Source: DASXVX01 sp036504075 (GTDB lineage Bacteria > Bacillota > Sulfobacillia > Symbiobacteriales > Symbiobacteriaceae). Taken from it: a stretch of 64,000 bases of DNA. The stretch lies in NCBI GenBank assembly GCA_036504075.1, contig DASXVX010000055.1, positions 225,446 to 289,445 of the forward strand. The letters are read 5' to 3'. Positions 1 to 7,952 of the stretch are shown here, piece by piece; the first letter of the stretch is position 1; each line of letters starts with the position of its first letter. A program made the translations under genes and the position numbers. The notes under the pieces were generated by a model. It was not told the DNA's origin, made no database searches, and saw only the letters and a list, made by a program, of their open reading frames with translations.

Positions 1-236
1 TCGCGAAGCACGGCATTACCGTGATGGGGTTCTGGGACGTGTTTATCGGTGAGGCGCCCAAACTGGTCTACCTTTGCCAGTACCCGGACCTGGGCGTCCG
101 GGAGCGGGCCTGGAACGGGTTCTACAGCGACCCGGAGTGGATCGCCGCCAAGGCCGAATCGGAGAAAGACGGCGTGCTGACGACGAAGGTCGTCAACTCC
201 ATTCTGAAGCCGACGGAGTTCTCGGCCATGAAGTAA
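1..236 (+). CDS. NIPSNAP family protein, 3' end only
   Basis: Reading frame 3 is open from the window edge to a TAA at 234-236 and gives about 77 C-terminal residues. The stretch with WDVFIGEAPKLVYLCQYPDL and, later, a WNGFYSDPEW segment is typical of the dimeric alpha/beta-barrel NIPSNAP fold, in which a Trp-rich loop and a 'F..dpeW' segment end the domain. Function of these proteins in bacteria is poorly defined. The start lies outside the window. A hairpin follows directly, so this is the last gene of its transcript. Confidence 0.65.
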   Translation, partial: AKHGITVMGFWDVFIGEAPKLVYLCQYPDLGVRERAWNGFYSDPEWIAAKAESEKDGVLTTKVVNSILKPTEFSAMK

Positions 237-243
237 GCGATGA

Positions 244-272
244 GCGCCGGCCGGGTAATGCCCGACCGGCGT
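244..272 (+). terminator. rho-independent terminator after the NIPSNAP gene
   Basis: CGCCGG-C-CGGG, a short loop, then CCCG-A-CCGGCG followed by TCGCTCTT. The stem has one mismatch; the T-run is weak. Confidence 0.55.
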
Positions 273-329
273 CGCTCTTGTGCAACCGCGGGACCGTATT
301 TCTTCTGGGAGCGCTAGCGGCGCAGGGTC

Positions 330-1358
330 TCACGGCGTCTTCGTGGCGACCGGTTCCTTCGCACCGCCCAGGAGCGACACGGTGACCGCCTTCACCCGTT
401 CGAAAAAGGCGGATTCGCTGATGCCGCAGATGGCGGCCAGAATCAGCACCAGCGAGAGGGGTTTCCCTGCTAACGCGGAAGGCACCGTGCCGCCCGCCAG
501 CACCGGCGACAGCACCATCACCAGCAGGCCAAGGACGCCGCCCAAAAGCGGCTTGAGGGCGTGGTCATATACGTCTTCCAGGCGCAGCGCCCGCTTCGAG
601 GCCTCCCGGATGAGGCGGTACAGCGAGGAAGCGGAGGCCCCCACGGCACCCCAGTAGACCGCTGCGATGTAAGGGTGGAGCGACCCGAGAATGTTGGTTG
701 TAGCAGCGTTGGGAAGCGGTTTCAGGACCTCGGCCACCTGTGTGCCCACCCCACCCAGAATCACGAAAATAGCCATGTATACGCCGATTTTGACCGCCAT
801 GCCGGCCTGCCAGGCCTTCAGGTAATCGTACTGCTGGTGCAGGTCGTCGACTTCGCCCGCCGGCGGGGCAACTCGATACTGGGCAAGCCGGATCGCGAGG
901 GCCTGCCAGGCTCTCAGCCGGTCGGCCAGCGAAGGCAGCACGATTCGCTGGTACCAGTTGCGCGGGTCGCGCATCGGCCAGCCTTCAACCAGGACCAGCG
1001 AGTCGCCGTGGAAGGGGATTGCCTGGTTCAGCTTGGCATCGCCCATGAGTGCAGCCGCCGCCTCTTGGCGGGCCTCCACGATCTGGCGTGCGACTTCTGC
1101 CAGCTCCGGATTCCCTGACGATTGGTTGGCCGCGGCAGTGGCTTCTCTGGCAGAACGCTGGAGGAGGGCAAACGCCTCCAGTTGAACGGCCAGGCATTCC
1201 TGGCGGATCAACGATGCTACCTCTGCGAACGCACCGTCAGATCCCTTCCCTGCTTGCGTGGAACCTGTGTGCGCCGAACCTGCTTGCCCAGGGGCTGTCT
1301 GCGCAGGGGCTGTCTGCGTATTGCCTTGCAAGGCCGTGCCAGGGGTGGTCTGGTCCAC
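330..1358 (-). CDS. membrane protein of unknown function
   Basis: 342 codons starting at a GTG preceded by AGGAGG at 7-nt spacing. The first ~45 residues are a low-complexity Gln/Thr/Ala/Gly linker (QTAPGQAGSAHTGSTQAG), followed by an amphipathic helical part and then about four hydrophobic segments in the C-terminal half (around IGVYMAIFVILGGVGTQVAEV, IAAVYWGAVGASASSLY, LLGGVLGLLVMVLSPVLAG and LSLVLILAAICGIS). The N-terminus would be cytosolic or extracellular with no signal peptide visible. I do not recognise the family. It is a single-gene transcript, divergent from the small gene at 1.5 kb. Confidence 0.7.
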   Translation of the reverse strand: MDQTTPGTALQGNTQTAPAQTAPGQAGSAHTGSTQAGKGSDGAFAEVASLIRQECLAVQLEAFALLQRSAREATAAANQSSGNPELAEVARQIVEARQEAAAALMGDAKLNQAIPFHGDSLVLVEGWPMRDPRNWYQRIVLPSLADRLRAWQALAIRLAQYRVAPPAGEVDDLHQQYDYLKAWQAGMAVKIGVYMAIFVILGGVGTQVAEVLKPLPNAATTNILGSLHPYIAAVYWGAVGASASSLYRLIREASKRALRLEDVYDHALKPLLGGVLGLLVMVLSPVLAGGTVPSALAGKPLSLVLILAAICGISESAFFERVKAVTVSLLGGAKEPVATKTP

Positions 1359-1512
1359 GTTCGTCCCTCCTTTGATTCGCTTCAGTTCAGTTCAGTTTAA
1401 GTGTAGAATAATCGCATTTGAACGGCAACCAGAAATGCATGTTTTATGAAGGTCTGCGTGGCGAGTCGAGGGTCCCTTCGGCAATACTACCGTCCAAAGG
1501 AGCGTGAGAACT

Positions 1513-1686
1513 TTGGCGGACCAGAAAGATGCCCGCGGTGTGGACCGGCAGGAGCAAGATACATTAAAGGCGGAAGGACCCGCATCCGGCAACAGCCTGA
1601 AGGAGTTGGGGCAGCCTGTCCATTCCCAGAATGCGGAGGAAGTCATGGCGGCCCATTTCGACCACCCGAAGTGGCATAAACACTGA
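1513..1686 (+). CDS. small hydrophilic protein, 57 aa
   Basis: TTG start at 1513 with AAAGGAG ten bases upstream. The product is charged and has no hydrophobic segment; it ends in a His/Lys/Trp-rich tail (MAAHFDHPKWHKH). The good ribosome binding site and the clear stop before the deacetylase gene favour a real gene, but there is no recognised family. It could be a small spore or stress protein; that is a guess. It lies between two divergent neighbours in an otherwise gene-free 450-bp gap (1359-1810). Confidence 0.45.
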   Translation: MADQKDARGVDRQEQDTLKAEGPASGNSLKELGQPVHSQNAEEVMAAHFDHPKWHKH

Positions 1687-1810
1687 CAGGCAGCGAACGA
1701 CCAGGCCCCGGGCGCCACACGGCGACCCGGGGTCCGTTGTGAGCGCCAACCGGACCGGACGGCCATACGATACCAGGGCGGATTTCGCATGGAGGCAGGG
1801 GGGGCAGGCA

Positions 1811-2437
1811 GTGGCCGCAGTGGTGAGCAACGGTCCGCGCAACGTGCCCAGGGTGGCGCTCACCTTCGATGATGGGCCGGATACAACGTTTTCTCCGCAA
1901 ATCCTCGACATTTTGGAGCGCAAACGGGCCCCGGCGACTTTTTACGTGATCGGCGACCGGGCCGATGACCACCGGGAAGTGACCCGGCGCATGGCGCAGG
2001 TCGGCGGCGAAGTGGGCAACCACGCGTACGAGGAGAAACACCTGGACCTGCGCAAACTCCGGCCGGAACAGCTGCTCCGGAGCCTGGGCCGGACCCACGA
2101 AATCATCACCGCCGTGACGGGCCAGGTGCCGGTCACGTTCCGCCCGCCGTTCGGGTTTTATAACACCTTTGTGCTTTCCACGGCGCAGCGCTTCGGCTAC
2201 CAGACCGTGCTCTGGGACGTGGACGCGAACGACTGGCAGTCGCTGAGCGGCCAGCAGATATTGCAGAACGTGCTGCCCAAGGTGCGAAACGGCTCGATCA
2301 TTCTCATGCACTCGGCGACCACGCTGCCCAGCGAGGACCTCACGGGCACGGTGGTGGCGTTGCCGTCAATTATCGACGACTTGCGGGCCAGAAAGTTTGA
2401 GCTGGTGACCGTCGCCCAGATGCTGGGGCTGCGGTGA
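1811..2437 (+). CDS. polysaccharide deacetylase (NodB/CE4) family protein
   Basis: About 208 residues from a GTG at 1811 just after a GGAGGcaggggggg stretch; a longer frame exists upstream to 1631 but without homology-like content. CE4 motifs are visible in order: TFDDGPD (motif 1, catalytic and metal Asp), GGEVGNHAYEEKHLDL (motif 2), TFRPPFGF (motif 3), DVDANDWQ (motif 4) and IILMHS (motif 5, catalytic His). In motif 2 the usual H-x3-H metal pair is changed: the second His position is Glu, with another His two residues later, so metal binding may be altered. No signal peptide is seen. Likely acts on peptidoglycan or an exopolysaccharide; substrate unknown. Confidence 0.85.
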   Translation: MAAVVSNGPRNVPRVALTFDDGPDTTFSPQILDILERKRAPATFYVIGDRADDHREVTRRMAQVGGEVGNHAYEEKHLDLRKLRPEQLLRSLGRTHEIITAVTGQVPVTFRPPFGFYNTFVLSTAQRFGYQTVLWDVDANDWQSLSGQQILQNVLPKVRNGSIILMHSATTLPSEDLTGTVVALPSIIDDLRARKFELVTVAQMLGLR

Positions 2438-2444
2438 CACGCCA

Positions 2445-2474
2445 GAGGGCGCCTCGCACATGCGGGGCGCCCTC
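2445..2474. terminator. bidirectional terminator between convergent genes
   Basis: GAGGGCGCC and GGCGCCCTC form a 9-bp stem between the deacetylase (+) and acyl-CoA synthetase (-) stop codons, followed by CGTTACG. Confidence 0.65.
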
Positions 2475-2486
2475 GTTACGCGGTGC

Positions 2487-3986
2487 CTAAAAGAGCCGCA
2501 CCACGTCGGGCTTGGTCACCTTGCCCATGGCGTTGCGGGGCAACTCCGCCAGGGTGAGCAGGCGGCTGGGCAGCTTGTAGGGCGCCAAATGGTCCGCCGC
2601 CCACCGGCGCAGGTCTTCGAGCGCCAGGCCAGTGCCGGTCCGCAGCACCGCGGCCACGCCGACCCGCTCGCCCCACTCCGGGTCCGGCACGCCTACTACC
2701 GCACACTCCGCGATCTCCGGGTGGGTCCGGAGCACCTCTTCGATCTCCAGCGCCGAGACCTTATAGCCGCCGGTCTTGATGATGTCCACGCTGGCCCGGC
2801 CCAAGATGCGATACGCACCGTCTTCCACCACGGCGATGTCGCCCGAGCGGAACCAGCCGTCCCGGAACGTGGCCTGCGTCGCTTCCGGCTTGCGCCAGTA
2901 CTCCTGGAACACCGACGGTCCGGCCACTTCGATTTCGCCGGGCGTTCCGGGTGCAACCTCCTGGCCCGCCTCGTCCGTCAGCCGGATCGTCACGCCCGGC
3001 AGGGGCGTGCCCACGTAGCCGGGACGGCGCCGCCCGTGCAGCGGGTTGGAGATCGCCATGCCGATCTCCGTCATGCCGTAGCGCTCCAGCAGCACGTGGC
3101 CGGTAATCTCCTGCCACCGCTCCAGCACCGTGACCGGCAGAGCGGCGGAGCCGCTCACCATGAGCCGGAGGTGCCTACAGCCCTGGCTCCATACCGCTTG
3201 CCGTGCCGGCGGCGCCGCCTCCCAGGCGGCAATCAGCCGGCTGTAGATGGTCGGCACGGCCATGAACAGCGTGAGGTCACCGGCGGCGATGGCGTCCCAC
3301 ACCGCCTCGGCGTCGAAGCGGGGGAGGATCGTCACTTTCGCCCCGGACCAGAGCGCACAGGTAAGCACGTTGATAATGCCGTGGACGTGATGCAGCGGCA
3401 GGAAGAGCAGAATGTGATCATCCGCCTGCCAGCCCCAGGCATCCACCAGGGTGCTGACCTGCGCCTGGATGTTCCCGTGCGTGGCGACCACGCCTTTGGG
3501 TCGGCTGGTCGTACCGCTGGTGTAGAGGATCATCGCCCGGCGCTCGGGCGTAAGGGTCGGGAGTGCTGCCTCGGCGCCGCCCGCGGGTAGTTCCGTGGTG
3601 AGGAGGAACCGGAGTCCGCGCGCCTCGGCAATTGGGCGGACCCGCTCGGCAAATTCCGGGTCGGCCACGACGATGGCGGCCCCCGAGTCCTCCACCGTGT
3701 AGGCCAGTTCCGCCGGCGGATGTGAGACGGCCAGCGGCACGGCCACGCCGCCCGCCCGCCAGATTCCCCACTGCACGGCGACGTACGTGAAGCCGGGCGG
3801 CACCAGGAAGGCCACCCGGGTCTCGGAGAGGTCGGGCGCCCCGGCCAGCAACCATCCGGCCACGTTGGTGGATGCGTCAGCCAGGTCCCGGTAGCGGAAC
3901 GTCCCCTCGGGATCGGCCACGGCCCAGCGGTCCGGGTACTCGGCGGAACGGGCAAACAGCGGCAGGCTCAGGTCAGGTGTCGGCAT
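2487..3986 (-). CDS. AMP-forming acyl-CoA synthetase, malonyl-CoA-synthetase-like
   Basis: 499 residues, the normal length for an ANL-superfamily acyl-CoA ligase. Core motifs are present: A3 P-loop LYTSGTTSRPKGVV near residue 155, A5 ERYGMTEIGMAISNP, A7 GWFRSGD, A8 hinge with KTGGYKVSALEIEEVL, and A10 PRNAMGKVTK whose Lys is the adenylation catalytic residue. The A5 wording and the RASVDIIKTGGYK stretch are like those of malonyl-CoA synthetases (MatB/ACSF3), but substrate cannot be fixed from sequence alone. It catalyses acid + ATP + CoA to acyl-CoA + AMP + PPi in the cytosol. Monocistronic; ATG start with GGGAG upstream. Confidence 0.85.
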   Translation of the reverse strand: MPTPDLSLPLFARSAEYPDRWAVADPEGTFRYRDLADASTNVAGWLLAGAPDLSETRVAFLVPPGFTYVAVQWGIWRAGGVAVPLAVSHPPAELAYTVEDSGAAIVVADPEFAERVRPIAEARGLRFLLTTELPAGGAEAALPTLTPERRAMILYTSGTTSRPKGVVATHGNIQAQVSTLVDAWGWQADDHILLFLPLHHVHGIINVLTCALWSGAKVTILPRFDAEAVWDAIAAGDLTLFMAVPTIYSRLIAAWEAAPPARQAVWSQGCRHLRLMVSGSAALPVTVLERWQEITGHVLLERYGMTEIGMAISNPLHGRRRPGYVGTPLPGVTIRLTDEAGQEVAPGTPGEIEVAGPSVFQEYWRKPEATQATFRDGWFRSGDIAVVEDGAYRILGRASVDIIKTGGYKVSALEIEEVLRTHPEIAECAVVGVPDPEWGERVGVAAVLRTGTGLALEDLRRWAADHLAPYKLPSRLLTLAELPRNAMGKVTKPDVVRLF

Positions 3987-4172
3987 CGGACGTCATCACT
4001 CCCGTGAAGATGGAAAAGCGATTCTCTAATAATTAACAACTCGGCGCCGAATTCCTGCCTGGTTAATCAGGCTGCACCCGATTGTGATATCGAACATGGT
4101 ATGGGATTACAACGTTTTAATCTATTGGTAGCCGTTGCATGGCGGCAACATGGAACAGGGGGGCTGGACGAC

Positions 4173-4895
4173 ATGCGGAAGCGGTGGATGGTGGCATTGG
4201 CGACGGGAGTTCTGGTGCTCGGAATGGCGGTGGGCGCCACGGCGGCAGGGGTCCGGAGGAACATTGAGGTGGAGTACGGCGGCATCAATCTGAAGGTGGA
4301 CGGCAAAGCGGTGGACACCGGCAGTTCACAGCCGTTCGTGGTGGTGGAGGAAGGCCGCACTTACGTGCCGGCCCGCTACCTGGCCGAAGCTCTGAACGCC
4401 AAGGTTGACTGGGATGCGGCGACGAAATCGGTTTTGGTCTCTACGCCCCGCTACTACAAGACCGAAACCCAGGGCGACATGACCACGTACACCTTTCCCT
4501 ACTACGGCGTCAGCGTAAAGTGGCCGGCTGGTGGTAAGACTCAGGCGTCCGACGAGTTGCTTGAGGTCCAGTACGCGAACAACCTCACCAGCGTTACGGT
4601 CATGAATTACCAGGCCGCGGGATTTGACACGATGGTGGATGCAGGCTTGGCGGCCATAAAGCAGTCAGGCGCAACCATCACGGCCGAAGAGCCGGTCACG
4701 GTGCCCGGAGCCGTGGCGGCCAGGGATGCGACCGGTACGATGAAACTGGCCGGTAACGAACTCCCCATGCGGATTCGGTTCGCGGCGGCCGATGCGAAGC
4801 ACCTGTGGATGGTCATGGTGATCTATAACAAGCAGACCGACCCGGACGGCGCCAAGGCGAAGAGCTTTCTTTCCGGCTTCACGTTCGGAAACTGA
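4173..4895 (+). CDS. secreted protein with copper amine oxidase N-terminal (stalk) domain
   Basis: ATG at 4173 after GGGGGG. Residues 1-25 form a signal peptide (MRKRWMVALATGVLVLGMAV, ATAAG). Residues ~30-90 carry the Cu_amine_oxidN1-type stalk: a short beta repeat with VDGKAVDTGSSQPFVV, then GRTYVPARYLAEALNAKV and DWDAATKSVLVSTP. The C-terminal ~130 residues resemble a small beta-rich domain with no recognised name. In spore-forming Bacillota such stalk domains are attached to many exported or wall-associated proteins. Exported, probably binds the cell envelope; precise role unknown. Confidence 0.8.
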   Translation: MRKRWMVALATGVLVLGMAVGATAAGVRRNIEVEYGGINLKVDGKAVDTGSSQPFVVVEEGRTYVPARYLAEALNAKVDWDAATKSVLVSTPRYYKTETQGDMTTYTFPYYGVSVKWPAGGKTQASDELLEVQYANNLTSVTVMNYQAAGFDTMVDAGLAAIKQSGATITAEEPVTVPGAVAARDATGTMKLAGNELPMRIRFAAADAKHLWMVMVIYNKQTDPDGAKAKSFLSGFTFGN

Positions 4896-4953
4896 TCCCA
4901 TGGCAAATCGACGGCACATCTAACCTGTTATAAAGTGCTCCGCTTTGGGCACC

Positions 4954-5112
4954 CTAATAAAGGGGAGCGAGGGGAGCCGCTGCGAACCAAAGCCAGTGTT
5001 TCCAGCTGGTTCGCATGGGGGGCTCTTGGGTAAAGAGAAGTTGGAAGATGAGCCGGATGATCTCTGCTAGGACGGCGGCGACGATGGTTCTGACAACCCA
5101 CTTGGGCAGCAT
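4954..5112 (-). CDS. small hydrophobic protein, 52 aa
   Basis: ATG at 5112 with a GAGGTGAG ribosome binding site 6 bases upstream and a TAG at 4954-4956. The product begins MLPKWVVRTIVAAVLAEIIR and continues with one hydrophobic helix (about residues 6-28), a QEPPMRTSW turn, and a second apolar stretch ending in APLAPLY. This looks like a single- or double-span membrane peptide. No family recognised; the strong ribosome binding site is the main support. Convergent with the stalk-protein gene. Confidence 0.5.
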   Translation of the reverse strand: MLPKWVVRTIVAAVLAEIIRLIFQLLFTQEPPMRTSWKHWLWFAAAPLAPLY

Positions 5113-5243
5113 GGCGACTCACCTCGCTTTTGAGGCCGAGTCTCCCCTCGCTCTCCCATATTATACCAAGCGAACACATGTGTGGCACCTAGAACCGTTC
5201 GACAAGTTTCGAGACGGTTCTCCCGTATTGTGAATCTGCTGCA

Positions 5244-5287
5244 AAGAGCCTGCATTTCCCCCGGCGGGGGGGGGGATGCAGGCTCTT
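5244..5287. terminator. hairpin between small gene and acetyltransferase
   Basis: AAGAGCCTGCAT pairs exactly with ATGCAGGCTCTT (12 bp), enclosing a further CCCCC/GGGGG pairing. It lies upstream of the 5112 minus-strand start and downstream of the minus-strand acetyltransferase stop at 5352, so it probably ends that transcript. Confidence 0.6.
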
Positions 5288-5351
5288 GGTATTCCAAGTG
5301 CATAAAGCGTCCTCGCGTTTGATGTAATGCACCGGCGCCAGGTTCCTGCCC

Positions 5352-6368
5352 TTAGCCCTGCGCCCACGCAATGCGGGGATCGATGCGCCGGGAGAGCCGG
5401 CAGACCGCCGGCTTGAAGCCCTGGCGGGGCCAGAACCGGGAGGAGAGCAGGTTGGTGGCGCGCCAGTCGGTCAGACAGCAGGTGTAGCCCGCCGCCTCGG
5501 CGGCGGCGAGCCCGTGGGTGGTCAGTAGGCGGTTCAGTCGCCGGCCCCGGGCCTCCGGCCGGGTGGCCGCCACCTCCAGCAGCACGCAGCCTTCCGGCTC
5601 CAGCAGGTTCGAGTCCGACGGCTCCGCCGGCACGTACGCCTGGAACGAGAGCACTCGGCCCGCCTCCAGGGCCAGCCAGACGTCAGTCTTCGGGTCGGCC
5701 AGCAGTTCGGCCCAGCCTTCCGGCCAGTCCAGCCGGGCTTCGGGCAGGAAGGCGGCGAAGCAGGGCGAGAGCGCCTGGTGGGTGGAAATCAGGTCCGCCA
5801 CGTCCAGCAGTGACGCCAGGTCGTCCGGGGAGGCCCGGCGAATCTCCACACCGGCCGGAGCCGGGGTCCCCGGGGCCGGGGCTCCCGAAGCGTGGTTTCC
5901 CGCCCCCGACCCCAGCGGCAGGAACGCGTGCACCTGCTCCTGCCCGAAGCCGAGGCCGAACCAGGCGTCCAGCGCCGCCCGGTCGGTGGCGGGGACCAGC
6001 ACGAAGTGGTTGAAGTAGCCCGCCCCGGCCCACCGGGCCGCCAGGGCGGCGTACAGGTCCTGGCCCAGCCCGGCCTCCGCATCCGGGGCCAGTCCATGGC
6101 CGGCGAGCGGAATCCAGGCGTGCCGACCGCGCAGGGCGTCGTCTTTGGCCGTCCCCAGCATGAAGCCGGCCAGGCGCTCCCCCGCGAACGCCGCCACGCC
6201 GGTCGTGCCGGCCTTGCGCCAGGCGGCTTCGAGGGCGGCCAGGGCGGCGGCGGGCTCCGCAAACCGGGCGGGGAGCAACGGGGCAGCCGCCCGGTGCGCC
6301 CGGTGCCGCAGGGCCAGCAGTTCGGCGGCGGCAGGCAGATGTTCGTCGACAAACGGTATCAGATGCAA
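5352..6368 (-). CDS. GNAT family N-acetyltransferase
   Basis: 338 residues from a TTG at 6368 preceded by AAGGAG at 9-nt spacing. The C-terminal half shows a GNAT core: beta4 with CVLLEVAATRPEARGRRLNR, where RPEARGRRLN replaces the usual acetyl-CoA pyrophosphate loop RxxGxG/A, then an alanine-rich helix and TDWRATNLLSSRFWPRQGF, the motif-B region. The N-terminal half (MHLIPFVDEHLPAAAELLAL, AGFMLGTAKDD) looks like a second, degenerate GNAT fold, giving a tandem arrangement. Substrate unknown. Single gene, divergent from the lipoprotein pseudogene. Confidence 0.75.
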   Translation of the reverse strand: MHLIPFVDEHLPAAAELLALRHRAHRAAAPLLPARFAEPAAALAALEAAWRKAGTTGVAAFAGERLAGFMLGTAKDDALRGRHAWIPLAGHGLAPDAEAGLGQDLYAALAARWAGAGYFNHFVLVPATDRAALDAWFGLGFGQEQVHAFLPLGSGAGNHASGAPAPGTPAPAGVEIRRASPDDLASLLDVADLISTHQALSPCFAAFLPEARLDWPEGWAELLADPKTDVWLALEAGRVLSFQAYVPAEPSDSNLLEPEGCVLLEVAATRPEARGRRLNRLLTTHGLAAAEAAGYTCCLTDWRATNLLSSRFWPRQGFKPAVCRLSRRIDPRIAWAQG

Positions 6369-6521
6369 GGCGATCGACTCCTTCAGTCACATAACTGTCT
6401 ACCAGACGAGCAATGCAGCCGGATTGTTCCGCAGGGCACGCCGCAATCTGGGTGCGGAACCCGCCCGCAACCAGGTTCGTCAGAGAGGTATGAGCCCCCG
6501 TCTGGGAAAGAAGGTGCCGTC

Positions 6522-7952
6522 ATGGCCTCCCGTCGTCGCTGGTATCTCATGATCGCAGCGCTGGCGCTGCTCGCGCTCGTGACCGCAGGTTGCGGACGCC
6601 CGACCGCCGGCCCCGCTCCCGCCGGCTGCGTCACCGCCCGCGACATATCCGGCCCGCCCTCCGGCTACCTGACCTCCGAGCTGAACGTGCAGTCCGGTAT
6701 CTGCGAGGCGTTCGTGGCCATGGAAGGCTTCGGCCTCAACTTTACGCTGCCCGCACCGGTCGACGAGGCCGTCGCCCGGAAGGCGCTACACATCGAAGGC
6801 GGCCGCCCGCCCGAGCGGGTGGACATCGGCGGGCCCAATATCTATGTAACGTTCCCCGCCGGAGCGAACGACGAGGAGACCATCGTCCGCCTCGCCGGCC
6901 CCCTGGGCCTGAACGGGGCGACCGTCGACATGGGCTTCCGGGTCCGGCGCCGCCCCAGCCCGACCATTACGCCGGAAATCAAGCTCGGCGGCGCCTGGCA
7001 GCCCGTGACCCCGGGTGTCACGCTTCCCGCCGGACCGCTCACTTTCCGCTTCCGGCTCACCGGCCACCGACGACAACTTCCGCATTCCCGTCCAGCTGGA
7101 CTGGGAGGCGGAGGACCGGCTGATTCTCACGCTGCCCGAGCCGCCGCCCCTGGTTCAGATCTACATCAGCCCCATACCCGGGGATTTCGGCATCAGCAGC
7201 CAGGCGGTCAACTTCTTCCTCTACACCGGCGAGCCACCGAAACTGGTCGCCGTTGACCCGGCCACCGGCGGGGAGACCGCGCTGGGCGCCGCACCGTCCG
7301 ACGTCAGGTTTCGGAACGCCGCTCCCGACGGCAAGTGGGTGCTGCTGTCCGCCCTCACGGTCAACACCATGGACGCCTGGTTGTGCCCACCGGCCTGCGG
7401 GTTCAGGTGCTCGACCTGGCCACGCAGCAGGAGCGCACCACCGTCAGCAAGGCGGAACATTGGGCAGCTAGCTCCCCAGACGGGCGGTTTCTGGCCGGCT
7501 TCACCCAGCACGGGGAGCGTGAGGACCCCAAGACCGGGCTGGCGCCGTCCGACCTGATCATTCACGACCTGCAGACACACCAGGAGCAAGTTTTCCCCGA
7601 CGCCGCCCAGGTAGGCGTCAGGCACAGCGAAGCGCCGCCGGTCATGCGCATGGCGTGGTCGGCGGACAGCAAACCCTACTGGAAGTCTCTGAACCCCACC
7701 ACCGGGACGATCGCGGACGCAACGAGCCCCCCGGACGTCCCGCCGGCGTATGCGCCGCCGCCGCCCCTGCCCCCCGGTCCCACCGGCTGGACAGTGGCAC
7801 AGCCGCAAGGCTGGGGTGCGATTACGCTCAAAGGGCCGCAGGGACAAACACGGGCGGCAGGCGAAGGCCTGGCCCTTGGCTGGCGGCCCGACGGCTCGCT
7901 GCTGGTGCTCCGCTGGCCGAATGCCGCCCATCGGCGCAACCCCGGAATCTAA
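6522..7952 (+). pseudogene. lipoprotein with beta-propeller-like repeats, two compensating frameshifts
   Basis: ATG at 6522 begins a lipoprotein signal (MASRRRWYLMIAALALLALV, then TAGC lipobox). The frame runs to about 7060, where the protein continues in the +1 frame (ATDDNFRIPVQLDWEAEDRL) and then returns to the first frame near 7385 (LRVQVLDLATQQERTTVSK) to stop at 7952. Joined, it gives ~470 residues with propeller-like phrases such as APDGKWVLLSAL and SSPDGRFLAGFTQ. Two opposite single-base shifts in GC-rich DNA could be sequencing errors or genuine decay. As deposited it cannot make the full protein. Confidence 0.65.
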
